From: Streptomyces hiroshimensis
Lineage (GTDB): Bacteria > Actinomycetota > Actinomycetes > Streptomycetales > Streptomycetaceae
Direction: 5' to 3'
NCBI RefSeq assembly: GCF_014650335.1
Contig: NZ_BMUT01000003.1
Coordinates: 518,174 to 582,173 of the forward strand
DNA: 64,000 nt
Shown piece by piece: positions 18,505-27,309 of this stretch (the first letter of the stretch is position 1; every line of letters begins with the position of its first letter). Under the pieces are notes generated by a model. It saw only the letters and a list, made by a program, of their open reading frames with translations. It had not been told where the DNA came from and ran no database searches. A program made the translations under genes and the position numbers.

Positions 18505-20335
18505 CGTGCACGTGGAGGGCGTCCTTGGTGCGGGCCGGGCTCATGCCGCCGGCGAAGTACGCGTCCAGGGTGGGGATGAGTACGGTGCCGCGCCGTGTGT
18601 CGTAGTCGACGACGGGCCCGATGGTGCGGGCCACGAATCGGTCGATGCGGTCTCCTCCCCCGCCCCCGCTGCCCGCCTCGGCGAGCAGCAGGCCCACGAA
18701 GCCGAAGTCGTCGGCCGCCGCGCCCTCCCCGTCCCGGCCGAGCACGTGCAGCACGTCGAGGCAGCGCCTCGCCTCAGCGTACGCGCCGGCCACGGCCCCG
18801 GGGTCGGCCGCCGGAGCGGGTACGGGCGCGGAGGCGCCCACCGTGACGCCGGCCGGGACCGCGGCGCCCAGCTGCCGGGCGGCGCGGCGGGCCTCCTCGG
18901 ACGCGCTGTGCCGCCCGTCGTGAGGCAGCAGGAGCACCGTGCCGCCGTCCCTGGCCGCGGCCAGGCCGTGCCGGGTCGCCGCCAGATGGGACGCCGCGGA
19001 CCACAGTCGCTGCCGGTGGTCGGCGGACGGGGCTCCCTCCGCAAGGCCCGAGCCGGGATCCGGCGCCGTAGCCTCTGCGCCCTCCGCCACTCTCGCCGCC
19101 AGCACCACGTGCGGCGTGTCCAGGTCCGCGCGCAGGCGTGCGGCCCGCTCCCTCAGGAGGCGCGGGTCGCGGCCGGGCGCGTCGAGGAGGTCGTCGAGCA
19201 GCTCGCCCCGTACCCGCTGTTCGGCCTCACCGGCCTGGCGGCCGGCGAGTTGCAGCAGTGAGGTGACCATGGCCGCCCGTTCCAGGGTGCGCTGGTCGAC
19301 GGGGTCGAGTGCGGGGTGCCCGTGCAGGACGAGGGCCCCGAGGAGTTCGCCGCCTGCGGAGACGGCGGCGTACCAGCCGTCCTCGTGGCGTACGGCACGA
19401 GAGCGGTCCACGGCGGCCGCGGGGCACTGATCCGCCTCCAGGAAGGTGACCTGCCCGCCCAGGCTCTCCGCGACGGCCGCGGCGACGTCGTGTACGTCGC
19501 CGCCGTGCAGCACGAGCGCGGTCAGCCGGTCATGGACGTCGGAGGCGCGCTCGATGACGGCGCTGCGGTCGCGGATGATCTCGTTCGCGGCCTCCAGACC
19601 GGCGAGGGCGGAACGCGTCTCGGCCAGCAGGTTCGCCGTGTCGATGGCGACGGCGGCGTGTGCGGCGAAGGAGGCGAGGAGCGCCGTCTGCCCGCGTTCG
19701 AATGCCCGGGCGCGGCGGTCCGCCGCGAAGAGCACCCCGATGACGCGGCTGCCGAGCTTGAGCGGCACGCCGAGGATCGCGACCAGGCCCTCGTCGCGGA
19801 CGCCCGAGTCGATGGCCCGGGTGTGCTGGAAGCGAGGGTCGTCGAAGTAGTCGTCGGTGACGTAGGGGCGGGCGGTCTGTGCGACGAGTCCGCCCAGCCC
19901 CTCCCCCATTCCGAGCCGTAACTGCTGGAAGCGGGCCGAGCCCGAGCCGTCGGTGACGCGCATGTACGTGTCGCCGGCGGCCGCGTCGTGCAGGGTGAGG
20001 TACGCGACGTCCGTGCCCAGCAGGGTGCGGGCCCGCTGCACGATGGCGTGGAGCACCGCGTCGAGGTCGCGGAGGCCGGCGAGGTCGTGGGCGGTCGCGA
20101 AGAGGGCCGACAGCTCGGCCTCGCGCCGCCGCCGGTCCTCCAGCTCGGCCCGTACGCGCAGGGCGAGGTGCTTGGCGCGGTCGAGGGCGGCGATCCGGTC
20201 CGGCGTTGCCCCGTCGGCGCGGGCGCGCAGCACCGGATGCTCGTACTCCCCGGCGGGCGCGCCGCGCGCGAGCAGCGCGAGGTACGGGGTCTCGGTCTCG
20301 GCGTGATCGGCGTGATCGGCGTGATCATCGGACAT
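18305..20335 (-). CDS. GAF-domain PucR-type transcriptional regulator
   Basis: About 676 residues from ATG 20335. A GAF domain spans roughly 80-245 (AHDLAGLRDLDAVLHAIVQR, GMGEGLGGLVAQTARPYVTD, GVPLKLGSRVIGVLFAADRR). A central region resembles CdaR/PucR GGDEF-like folds, and the C-terminal PucR helix-turn-helix is RTKDALHVHVNTVAQRLDRV. The last 30 residues are basic and overlap the convergent MFS gene. It starts 60 bp downstream of the dehydrogenase stop, so it is probably co-transcribed with it and regulates the 3-hydroxybutyrate genes in response to a small ligand. The N-terminus has a His/Asp repeat (DDHADHADHAETE) from a 9-bp DNA repeat. Confidence 0.88.
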   Translation of the reverse strand: MSDDHADHADHAETETPYLALLARGAPAGEYEHPVLRARADGATPDRIAALDRAKHLALRVRAELEDRRRREAELSALFATAHDLAGLRDLDAVLHAIVQRARTLLGTDVAYLTLHDAAAGDTYMRVTDGSGSARFQQLRLGMGEGLGGLVAQTARPYVTDDYFDDPRFQHTRAIDSGVRDEGLVAILGVPLKLGSRVIGVLFAADRRARAFERGQTALLASFAAHAAVAIDTANLLAETRSALAGLEAANEIIRDRSAVIERASDVHDRLTALVLHGGDVHDVAAAVAESLGGQVTFLEADQCPAAAVDRSRAVRHEDGWYAAVSAGGELLGALVLHGHPALDPVDQRTLERAAMVTSLLQLAGRQAGEAEQRVRGELLDDLLDAPGRDPRLLRERAARLRADLDTPHVVLAARVAEGAEATAPDPGSGLAEGAPSADHRQRLWSAASHLAATRHGLAAARDGGTVLLLPHDGRHSASEEARRAARQLGAAVPAGVTVGASAPVPAPAADPGAVAGAYAEARRCLDVLHVLGRDGEGAAADDFGFVGLLLAEAGSGGGGGDRIDRFVARTIGPVVDYDTRRGTVLIPTLDAYFAGGMSPARTKDALHVHVNTVAQRLDRVGCLLGADWQTPARSLEIQLALRLHRLAAPSPPSDRRADHRGHGGASPARDRPRPP

Positions 20336-20394
20336 GCGCACAGGATTACCGCCGCCGTCCGGCGGCGCGCCAGCGACCGGTGAGCGCTGCTCGT

Positions 20395-21291
20395 TCAGTG
20401 GGCGGTCCATCCGCCGTCCATCGTCAAAGTGCTGCCGGTGATGAAGGAGGCGTGCGGTCCGCACAGGTAGGCGACCGCCTCGGCGACCTCGCCGGGCTCG
20501 ATGAGGCGTTTGACGGCCGAGTCCGCCAGGAGGATCCCCGTCAGGACGCTCTCGACGGGTATGTCGTGAAGGGCAGCCTGGTCGGCGAGCTGCTTCTCGA
20601 CGAGGGGGGTGCGCACGTAGCCGGGGCTCACACAGTTGGATGTGACTCCGTGGGGCGCTCCTTCGAGGGCGGTGACCTTGGACAGTCCTTCCAGGCCGTG
20701 CTTGGCGGCGACGTAGGCGGACTTGTAAGGGGAGGCCCGCAACCCGTGCACGGAGGAGATGTTGACGACGCGGCCCCAGCCCCGTTCGTACATGTGCGGC
20801 AGGGCGCCCCTCAGCAGCCTGAAGGGCGCTTCCAGGAGGAGAGTGAGGACGGCGCGGAACTCCTCGGGCGGGAAGTCCTGGATAGGGCGTACGAGCTGGG
20901 TACCGGCGTTGTTCACGAGGATGTCGGCGCCGGCGGCCGCCTGCTCGGCGGCATCGAGGTCGGTGAGGTCGAGGAGCACTCCCTCGACGGCCCCGGGCAG
21001 GCTCGCCGCCCGTGCGCGGAGGGCGTCCAGGCCGGGAGCGTCACGGTCCAGGGCACGCACCCGGGCTCCGGCGGCGGCCAGTCGCAGGGCGCAGGCGGCT
21101 CCGATGCCGCCCGCGGCCCCGGTGACGAGCGCGGTGCGTCCGCGCAAGTCGAGTGCGGTGCGCACCGGGTGAGGCTGTGGGGCGGACGAAACAGACAGGA
21201 CGGCAGAGATGGAAGGGCCGGAAGGGTCGGACGAGGAGGGGTCCGGAAGGCTCCGTGGATTCTCCGGACTCGGGGAGTGGGGCGCGGTCAT
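20395..21291 (-). CDS. 3-hydroxybutyrate dehydrogenase (SDR family)
   Basis: Classical short-chain dehydrogenase: TGAAGGIG cofactor loop, NNAG (DILVNNAGTQLVRPIQDFPP), catalytic Ser in VVNISSVHGL, YVAAKHG with the Tyr-Lys pair, and SPGYVRTPLVEKQ. The Ser-Val-His-Gly stretch and the KQLADQA helix match bacterial D-3-hydroxybutyrate dehydrogenases, which oxidise 3-hydroxybutyrate to acetoacetate with NAD. The core family is about 256 residues. The ATG at 21291 adds a 42-residue Ser/Pro-rich extension, and a GTG at 21165 would give the standard length. The nearby MFS carrier and GAF regulator support a catabolic module. Confidence 0.88.
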   Translation of the reverse strand: MTAPHSPSPENPRSLPDPSSSDPSGPSISAVLSVSSAPQPHPVRTALDLRGRTALVTGAAGGIGAACALRLAAAGARVRALDRDAPGLDALRARAASLPGAVEGVLLDLTDLDAAEQAAAGADILVNNAGTQLVRPIQDFPPEEFRAVLTLLLEAPFRLLRGALPHMYERGWGRVVNISSVHGLRASPYKSAYVAAKHGLEGLSKVTALEGAPHGVTSNCVSPGYVRTPLVEKQLADQAALHDIPVESVLTGILLADSAVKRLIEPGEVAEAVAYLCGPHASFITGSTLTMDGGWTAH

Positions 21292-21506
21292 GCCCGCACC
21301 CTAGGCCGGGGCGACGACCGGCCCGATGTGGTGCGCAACCACAGTGTCATCCGGTTCCATGGCGCTGAAAGACATACGGTCCGCAGGCCCCAGGACGCCC
21401 GGCCGTCGCACTGGACATCGTCATGCTGATGGGTCAGACGGCCGGGGTCGTCTTTGCGCGCTCCGGGCTCGGGCTCATGACAGCCACAGAACCCGCCGAG
21501 CAGGCC

Positions 21507-22337
21507 TTAGGGAGCGATCGGCAGCTGACGCTTGTGGTCGGTAAGGCGGTAGCGGGTGACGATCGTTTCGAAGGCCCGCTCCCCCACCGGCTTGCCCTCC
21601 AGGAAGTCGTCGATGTCGTCGTAGGTGACCCCGAGCGCGTCCTCGTCGGCCTTGCCCGGGTCGAGGGTCTCCAGGTCGGCCGTCGGGGTCTTCCACACCA
21701 GCTCGGCGGGCGCGCCCAGCGCGTCCGCGACGGCGCGCACCCGGCGCTTGGTCAGGCCGGTCAGCGGGACCAGGTCGGCGGCGCCGTCGCCGAACTTGGT
21801 GAAGAAGCCGGAGACCGCCTCGGCGGCGTGGTCGGTGCCGACGACCAGGCCGTCGTGCGCGCCCGCCACCGCGTACTGGGCGATCATGCGCTGCCGGGCC
21901 TTGATGTTGCCGTGTACGAAGTCCTGGTGGTGGGCGTCGCGGAAGTTCACGCCGGCGGCCAGCGCGGCGTCGGACGCGGCGTCGCTCGCGGGCTTGATGT
22001 CCACGGTCAGCACGTGGTCGGCCCGGATGAAGGAGAGCGCGAGCTGGGCGTCGGGCTCGTCGGCCTGGACGCCGTAGGGCAGCCGCATCGCGTAGAACCG
22101 CGCCTCGTGGCCGGCGGCCCGGGCCCGCTCGACGGCGAGCTGGCACAGCCGGCCGGCGGTGGTGGAGTCGACGCCGCCGCTGATGCCGAGCACGAGGGAG
22201 CGCAGACCGGTGGAGGTCAGCCGCTCGGCGAGGAAGGCCACCCGGCGTTCGATCTCCCGCTCGGCCTCGAAGGTCTCGGCGACCTCCAGTTCCCGGGCGA
22301 TCTCCTGCTGCAGGGCGATGGACGCCGGCTCGCTCAC
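21507..22337 (-). CDS. nadE: NH3-dependent NAD+ synthetase
   Basis: 276 residues from GTG 22337, chosen because aaggag lies just upstream. The PP-loop SGGVDST at 53-59 binds ATP pyrophosphate; [52 protein letters not shown] and [13 protein letters not shown] are the expected NadE blocks. It adenylates nicotinic acid adenine dinucleotide and amidates it with ammonia, the last step of NAD synthesis. There is no glutaminase domain, so this is the ammonia-dependent form. It is a stand-alone cytosolic gene. Confidence 0.95.
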   Translation of the reverse strand: MSEPASIALQQEIARELEVAETFEAEREIERRVAFLAERLTSTGLRSLVLGISGGVDSTTAGRLCQLAVERARAAGHEARFYAMRLPYGVQADEPDAQLALSFIRADHVLTVDIKPASDAASDAALAAGVNFRDAHHQDFVHGNIKARQRMIAQYAVAGAHDGLVVGTDHAAEAVSGFFTKFGDGAADLVPLTGLTKRRVRAVADALGAPAELVWKTPTADLETLDPGKADEDALGVTYDDIDDFLEGKPVGERAFETIVTRYRLTDHKRQLPIAP

Positions 22338-22430
22338 GTCTGCTCCTTGTTCCGGTTCACGATGTGCTGTCGTCCACCTTAGCCAGGGGGTGTCCGAGGG
22401 ATCAGGGCAGGCGTCGGGAGAGGCGCCGAG

Positions 22431-22503
22431 GGACACCGAGGGACACCGAGGGATGCCGAGCGATGTCGGCGATGCCGAGGCATACCGACGGATACCGAGC
22501 GAT
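22431..22503. repeat. Degenerate 10-bp tandem repeat
   Basis: Seven or so decamers related to ggacaccgag (two perfect copies at 22431-22450, then ggatgccgag and diverging copies) fill the space between the GPP34 gene stop and the nadE start. It is one of several such repeat tracts at gene ends in this window. Confidence 0.7.
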
Positions 22504-22504
22504 G

Positions 22505-23146
22505 TCAGTCGCCTCGCCAGATGTTGTCGAAGGCGGCCTGCTCGATGGCACGCCGTTGCCGTAGGGCCTCCAGCTGCATCAGCGCATCGATCACAGCAGC
22601 GAGGACGGTGTCCACGGCATCATCGTCCGTACTCGAAAAGCCGGCAGCGTCTTCTCCGCCCTCGCCGTTTTCTCCGCCCTCACCGCCCTCGCCTTGGATC
22701 CCGATGGCTTCTGCAAGGGCGGTCAGGATGGGCTCACCCGATGCCCTGCGGTCCGCCGCCGCGCGACGCTCCGAGGAATCGGCCAGCACGAGGGGTCCGG
22801 CCCTGAAGGACATCCCACGGCGCTGCCGGCTGAGCAGCCCTTCCGCTTCCAGCGCCTGCAGATAGGCCGCGGACAGGTCCCGGCCTCTGCGCCACAGCCA
22901 GTCGCCGACCGACTCGTACGGCGGCACCTCGCGGACAAGCGACGATGCGGCCTGTTCAAGCAGGGGGTCGGCTGTGGTGGGCCGGGGGCCCGGCACGATG
23001 TGATCGCCGTCCAGGGTGACGGCCCGGCAATCGAGGAGATCGATCACCTCGGCTCCTGCGAGGGCGAGCGACAGGTCGCCTTGTTCCACGGGTCGGTCGG
23101 GTGCCGCGTCCATGGCGATGATCATCAGGTCCCGTGATGTGGTCAT
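22505..23146 (-). CDS. GPP34 (GOLPH3-like) family protein
   Basis: 213 residues from ATG 23146. The N-terminal region ([33 protein letters not shown]) and [20 protein letters not shown] match the GPP34 family, the bacterial relatives of the Golgi phosphoinositide-binding protein GOLPH3. A Glu/Gly-rich linker ([15 protein letters not shown]) near 152-166 interrupts the domain before the C-terminal helix [20 protein letters not shown]. In Streptomyces these proteins are numerous and their function is not settled. Membrane-lipid association is the family expectation. Confidence 0.85.
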   Translation of the reverse strand: MTTSRDLMIIAMDAAPDRPVEQGDLSLALAGAEVIDLLDCRAVTLDGDHIVPGPRPTTADPLLEQAASSLVREVPPYESVGDWLWRRGRDLSAAYLQALEAEGLLSRQRRGMSFRAGPLVLADSSERRAAADRRASGEPILTALAEAIGIQGEGGEGGENGEGGEDAAGFSSTDDDAVDTVLAAVIDALMQLEALRQRRAIEQAAFDNIWRGD

Positions 23147-23400
23147 GGATCAGGTTCGCCTCGAAACAGTCGAAGGGGGCGTTCTACCGGCCCGCGGTCG
23201 TCCTCGGTCAGCTTCGGTCGTCCTCGGTCGGCCACGTACTACGCCCGGCCTGCACGCCATACCCCCATCATGGCTTCCGGTGCCGGTTGAGTGTCGGCGC
23301 GGCAGCCGCCCGTGTCGGGCTCCGTTCATTGCTTCAGTGGACATGACCGCCGACCTGGGCACTGAAGTTTCCGCTGACAAGGTCGGCGGGCGTTCCCGTT

Positions 23401-23430
23401 GCAGAAGACATCAGAAGACATCAGAAGACA
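23401..23430. repeat. Tandem cagaagacat repeat at the 3-prime end of a tetR gene
   Basis: Three perfect 10-bp copies of cagaagacat span the minus-strand stop of the adjacent regulator, so the repeat encodes or follows its last residues. Confidence 0.8.
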
Positions 23431-24148
23431 TGCGGCCGGCAGTGTCGCCCAGGGCGGTCAGGATGTCGTCGAGGGTGTGCTCGAAGAGCGGTTCGGGGTC
23501 GGTGAGGGCGAAGTCGAGGTGACCGAAGACCTCCACGGCGACCGTCCCGTACAGGCGGGTCCAGCAGGCGACGAACACGTAGATGACCTCCAGCGGTACC
23601 GGTTCGCCGGAGAGGTGCTCGCGCACCTCCTCCAGCTGCGCCACCCAGGCGGCATCGAGGCCGGCGGGCGGGTGGACGGTTCCGCCGTGCCATAGCCGGA
23701 CCATGAGCTCGAGGATGACGCCGCCGAAGCGCCAGCCGGAGTCGTGGGCGACCGTGCCCGGAGTGGTGTCGGCGTCGGTGACCGGCTTGGCGAACAGCAG
23801 TCCGAACTCGCGGGGGTTGGCGAGTGCCCAGCGGCGCAGTTCGCGGCACACCTCGCGCAGTTGCCGTCCGGGCCCGGCGGACGGGTGGCGGTCACGCGCC
23901 GCGGCCAGGGCGACGGCCAGTTCGTCGTAGAGGGACGAGGTCAGCGCCTGGATCAGGTCGCGGTGGCCGGCGTAGTAGCGGTACAGGCCGGGTGCGGTCA
24001 TGCCCATCTCGCGGGCGATGGCCCGCAGCGTGACGGCGCCGGGCCCTTCCTCGACCAGTAGCCGCCGGCCGGTGCGCAGGATCTCCGCCAGGGCCTCCTC
24101 ACGCACCCGGTGACGGCGGCCGGTACGGGTTCCCGCAGTGCTGGACAT
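23411..24148 (-). CDS. TetR/AcrR family regulator
   Basis: 245 residues from ATG 24148. N-terminal helix-turn-helix: VTLRAIAREMGMTAPGLYRY followed by YAGHRDLIQALTSSL. The ligand domain contains ANPREFGLLFAKPV and a WHG-type C-terminal pattern. It is divergent from the darcynin/membrane/multicopper oxidase operon with a 96-bp shared promoter holding two AAAGTTAAC boxes, so it probably represses that operon and itself. The 3-prime end carries a decamer repeat. Confidence 0.88.
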   Translation of the reverse strand: MSSTAGTRTGRRHRVREEALAEILRTGRRLLVEEGPGAVTLRAIAREMGMTAPGLYRYYAGHRDLIQALTSSLYDELAVALAAARDRHPSAGPGRQLREVCRELRRWALANPREFGLLFAKPVTDADTTPGTVAHDSGWRFGGVILELMVRLWHGGTVHPPAGLDAAWVAQLEEVREHLSGEPVPLEVIYVFVACWTRLYGTVAVEVFGHLDFALTDPEPLFEHTLDDILTALGDTAGRMSSDVF

Positions 24149-24168
24149 CGGGCTCGGCCCGCCTTCCC

Positions 24169-24215
24169 TTGACAAAGTTAACACCTATCACTTTAGCTCC
24201 TCCTCGAAAGTTAAC
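24169..24215. promoter_or_regulatory. Divergent promoter with two AAAGTTAAC operator boxes
   Basis: AAAGTTAAC occurs at 24174-24182 and 24207-24215 in direct orientation, 33 bp apart (about three helical turns), in one of the few AT-rich spots of the window. TTGACA at 24169-24174 with TTTAGC 17 bp later (24192-24197) is a plausible plus-strand promoter for the darcynin operon, overlapped by the first box. This is the likely TetR operator. Confidence 0.55.
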
Positions 24216-24244
24216 GGTGTTCACAACTGCTGCGGGGAGTTCTC

Positions 24245-24589
24245 ATGAAGTACGGCATCGTCTTGACCTACACGGTCACCGAGCGGTGGCTGACGCTGTC
24301 GCGCGAGGGGCGCAACGCGATGCGCGAGGCGCATCTGGAGCCGGTCTTCGCCGCCTACGCCGACCGGGTCCGGGCCCGTTTCTTCGACGCCGAGGCGTTC
24401 AGCGGCCGTATCTCGGACTTCGTCGTGCTGGAGACCGGGGACCTGGGCGCGTACTACTTCCTGATCGAGGCCCTGCGGGACACGCCGGTCATCGCCGAGG
24501 GGTACCTCACCTTCGGCGAGGTCTTCCTGGGGGTCGAGGACGGCTTCCACCAGTACGAGCAGGTGCTGGCCGGCGGGGCCGGCCGGTGA
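24245..24589 (+). CDS. Darcynin family protein
   Basis: 114 residues. The sequence from YTVTERWLTLSREGRNAMRE to FVVLETGDLGAYYFLIEALR matches the small darcynin-type alpha/beta-barrel-like family (related to dimeric EthD/antibiotic-monooxygenase folds), whose biochemical role is unknown. First gene of a three-gene operon: its TGA overlaps the GTG of the membrane protein, which in turn overlaps the multicopper oxidase. The TetR gene is divergent. Confidence 0.8.
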   Translation: MKYGIVLTYTVTERWLTLSREGRNAMREAHLEPVFAAYADRVRARFFDAEAFSGRISDFVVLETGDLGAYYFLIEALRDTPVIAEGYLTFGEVFLGVEDGFHQYEQVLAGGAGR

Positions 24590-25014
24590 CGGGGCGCAAG
24601 CGACATCAGCCGCGGTGGCCGATGCGTGTGCTACGGGCTGTTGCGGTGGCGGTGCTGCTGGACACGCTCGTGCAGGCCGCGCTCGCCGGGCTGTTCGTCA
24701 CCGGCGATCTGGACCTGCTCACCTGGCACGCTGCCAACGCGAGCGTGCTCAGCGCCCTGACCGTCGCGGCGCTGGTGGTGTGGCGGCGCCTCGCCGCCCC
24801 GGGCTGGCCCGCAGCCGCGGGCGCGGTGCTGGTGGCGCTGGTGAGCGTGCAGCAGGGGCTCGGCGAAGCCCGCGTGCTGGCGGGCCACATGCCGCTGGGG
24901 ATGGCCGTCTTCGGCTGCGCGACGGCCCTGGCGTACTGGGCGTTCACCCACCGCACCGGTGCCGCCGGGCAGGCGGGACAGCCTGTGACGGGGGTGGCGG
25001 GGGTGACCGAGTGA
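24586..25014 (+). CDS. Small four-helix membrane protein
   Basis: 142 residues from a GTG overlapping the darcynin stop (GTGA). Four hydrophobic segments: VLRAVAVAVLLDTLVQAAL, ANASVLSALTVAALVVW, AAAGAVLVALVSVQ and GMAVFGCATALAYWAF. A polar His/Gln pair lies between helices 3 and 4 (QQGLGEARVLAGHMPLG). No named family recognised. Coupling to a secreted oxidase suggests help in maturation or electron/copper handling at the membrane, but this is inference. Confidence 0.75.
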   Translation: MTGRKRHQPRWPMRVLRAVAVAVLLDTLVQAALAGLFVTGDLDLLTWHAANASVLSALTVAALVVWRRLAAPGWPAAAGAVLVALVSVQQGLGEARVLAGHMPLGMAVFGCATALAYWAFTHRTGAAGQAGQPVTGVAGVTE

Positions 25015-26567
25015 GGCGCCTGAGCCGACGGGGGCTCCTCGGGCTGGCGGCGGGGGCCGGGGCAGCGGTGACCGTGGGGGCGGCGGGCTGGTCCCGCCTG
25101 GCCGGCGCGTCCACCGGCCGGATCCTGGCCAGTAAGGGGCCGCTGCCCAAGCCGTTCGGCGTCCCCCTGCCGGTGCCGCCGGTGGCCCGGCCGGTACGCA
25201 GCGAGCGGGGCGCGGACGTCTACGAGGTCGAGCAGCGCGAGGGCCGCGTAGAGATCCTGCCGGGCCGCAAGACCACGGTGTGGGGGTACGACGGAATCTT
25301 CCCCGGGCCGACCTTCGCCGCCCGCTCCGGGCGCAGGACCGTGCTCCAGGTACGCAACAGCCTCACGGTCCCGACGGTGACGCACCTGCACGGCGGCGTC
25401 ACCCCGCCGGAGTCCGACGGCTACCCCACCGACCTGCTGCTACCCGCCCGCTGCTCACCCGGCCGGGCACGCGAGGCGCACAGCGGCATGGCGAGCGCCC
25501 ACGAGGGGCGGGTCGCCGTGGGCTACCGCGACTACGAGTATCCGTTGCCGCAGCGGGCCGCGACACTCTGGTACCACGACCACCGCATGGACCACAGCGC
25601 CCCGCAGGTCTGGCGCGGCCTGGCCGGCTTCTTCCTCATCGGCGACCAGGAGGAGGACCGGCTCCCGCTGCCCGGCGGCAAGCGCGACATCCCGCTGATG
25701 CTGTGCGACCGGTCCTTCGAGGAGGACGGCTCGTTCCGCTATCCCGCCCACGGCCACGGCCACGACGCCTTCCCCGACGGGGTACTCGGCGACGTCCAGC
25801 TCGTCAACGGCGCACCGTGGCCCGTCCTGGAGGTGTCCGCCACCCGCTACCGCTTCCGCCTCCTCAACGCCTCCAACGCCCGCCGCTACCGGCTCCGGCT
25901 GGGAGCCGAAGGGGGCAGGGGCGGGCGGTTCGTCCAGATCGGCAGCGACGGCGGCCTGCTGGACGCCCCCCGGCCGCTCGACACGGTCGACATGGCGCCG
26001 GGTGAGCGGTGCGACGTCGTCCTCGACTTCGCCGGCTTTCCCACCGGCAGCCGGATCACCCTGCGTAACACGGTGGCCGAGGGCAGTATGCGCGACGTCA
26101 TGCGCTTCCACGTCGTCCGCAAGGCGCGGGACGACAGCCGCATACCGGCCCGCCTCACCGCCTCCTTCGACAAGCTCACGCCGAGCAAGGGCATGCCGGT
26201 GCGGGCCTTCGACTTCCGCCGGACCGACACCGGTGAAGACCGGCAGATGTGGACCGTCAACGGCCGGCCGTTCAGCACCGACACCGTGCTGGCATCCCCA
26301 CGCCTGGGCAGTGTCGAGCGGTGGCGCTTCAGCAGCGACTTCCACCACCCCGTCCACGTACACCTGGCCCAGTTCCAGGTCGTCGCCCGAGGCGGCAGAC
26401 CGCCGGCCCCGGCGGATGCCGGCTGGAAGGACACCGTGGACGTCCGCCCGTACGAGGTGGTGGAAGTCCTCGTACGGTTCACCGGGTACAAGGGGCGCTA
26501 CATGCTGCACTGCCACAACCTCGAACACGAGGACATGGCCATGATGGGCAACTTCCAGGTCGTCTAG
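25011..26567 (+). CDS. Tat-exported multicopper oxidase (CotA/CueO-like)
   Basis: 518 residues from a GTG overlapping the previous stop. Tat signal: SRRGLLGLAAGAGAAVTVGA within the first 30 residues, with twin Arg in RRLSRRGL. All four copper-binding blocks are present: THLHGG, WYHDHRMDH, HPVHVHLAQF and HCHNLEHEDMAMM (500-512). The last provides the type 1 Cys501 and axial Met. The spacing and the SSDFHHPVHVHL block fit bilirubin oxidase/CotA or CueO-like enzymes that oxidise phenolics or Cu(I) with reduction of O2. Located outside the membrane. Regulated with its operon from the TetR-controlled divergent promoter. Confidence 0.92.
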   Translation: MRRLSRRGLLGLAAGAGAAVTVGAAGWSRLAGASTGRILASKGPLPKPFGVPLPVPPVARPVRSERGADVYEVEQREGRVEILPGRKTTVWGYDGIFPGPTFAARSGRRTVLQVRNSLTVPTVTHLHGGVTPPESDGYPTDLLLPARCSPGRAREAHSGMASAHEGRVAVGYRDYEYPLPQRAATLWYHDHRMDHSAPQVWRGLAGFFLIGDQEEDRLPLPGGKRDIPLMLCDRSFEEDGSFRYPAHGHGHDAFPDGVLGDVQLVNGAPWPVLEVSATRYRFRLLNASNARRYRLRLGAEGGRGGRFVQIGSDGGLLDAPRPLDTVDMAPGERCDVVLDFAGFPTGSRITLRNTVAEGSMRDVMRFHVVRKARDDSRIPARLTASFDKLTPSKGMPVRAFDFRRTDTGEDRQMWTVNGRPFSTDTVLASPRLGSVERWRFSSDFHHPVHVHLAQFQVVARGGRPPAPADAGWKDTVDVRPYEVVEVLVRFTGYKGRYMLHCHNLEHEDMAMMGNFQVV

Positions 26568-26624
26568 CGAGAACCCGAGCCGGCCACCCGCCCTTCGGGC
26601 ACCTTCAGGCACCTTTAGGCACCT

Positions 26625-27176
26625 TTAGGCTGGGGTGATCCTCCACATTTGATTGTTTCCGCCCCAGCAGGTCCAGTTGTGGACATTGGCGCCGTTCACA
26701 TTGCCAGGGCGGGTGTCCACGTCCAGGCACTTGTTGTTGTGCCGTGAGATCACGTAGTAGTAGCCGTCACCGATGTAGTCCAGCCGCCACTGCTGATTCG
26801 CGCCTCCCCAGCAGTGGTACTGGTGGACGTTGCCTCCGTAGTCGCCGTTGGCCGCGCGGGTATCGACATCCAGGCACATATTGCTGTGCTGAGCGGTGAT
26901 GTAGTAGTAGCCGTCACCGGTCGGCGCGAGTTTCCAGTGCTGGTTGGCGACGCCCACGCAGTCCCACTGCTGGATGTTCGCCTCATCGCGGTTGCTGCCA
27001 CCCGCGACATCGAGGCAGCGGCCGCTGTAGCGGGATGTGAAGGCGTTGTACGTGTCGAACTGCTGCCCCCCGGCGGCGGGTCTCGCGCCGGGGGCGGCGG
27101 CGTCGGCGACTCCTGTGGATCCCAGCGTGGCGGTCAGTGCTGCCACGGCGACGACGAGCCAACTGCGATCGCGCAT
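26625..27176 (-). CDS. Secreted ricin-type beta-trefoil lectin
   Basis: 183 residues: Sec signal peptide (WLVVAVAALTATLGSTGVAD, cleavage after ADAAA) and a single ricin B/CBM13-like trefoil. Three repeats each hold Cys-Leu-Asp-Val and a Gln-x-Trp box: RCLDVAGG..NQHWKL, MCLDVDTR..NQQWRL, KCLDVDTR..NQMWRI. Six or more Cys pair within repeats. No catalytic domain is attached, so it is a free carbohydrate-binding exoprotein. It is convergent with the multicopper oxidase across a short repeat tract. Confidence 0.92.
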   Translation of the reverse strand: MRDRSWLVVAVAALTATLGSTGVADAAAPGARPAAGGQQFDTYNAFTSRYSGRCLDVAGGSNRDEANIQQWDCVGVANQHWKLAPTGDGYYYITAQHSNMCLDVDTRAANGDYGGNVHQYHCWGGANQQWRLDYIGDGYYYVISRHNNKCLDVDTRPGNVNGANVHNWTCWGGNNQMWRITPA

Positions 27177-27309
27177 GTTCTCACCCTTCTCGACGGACCA
27201 TTGCCGTCACAGTGGCCTGCGGAAGCGCGGCTCAGCAGCACCGAAACCAGCCGAAGTGCGGCCACGGCCATCGGCCATCGGTCGGCAATCATGACCTACG
27301 GCCTACGGC

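Noticed and set aside
22431..22503. Decamer array considered as a CRISPR
   Set aside because: The units are 10 bp, contiguous and degenerate with no spacers, and no cas genes lie nearby.
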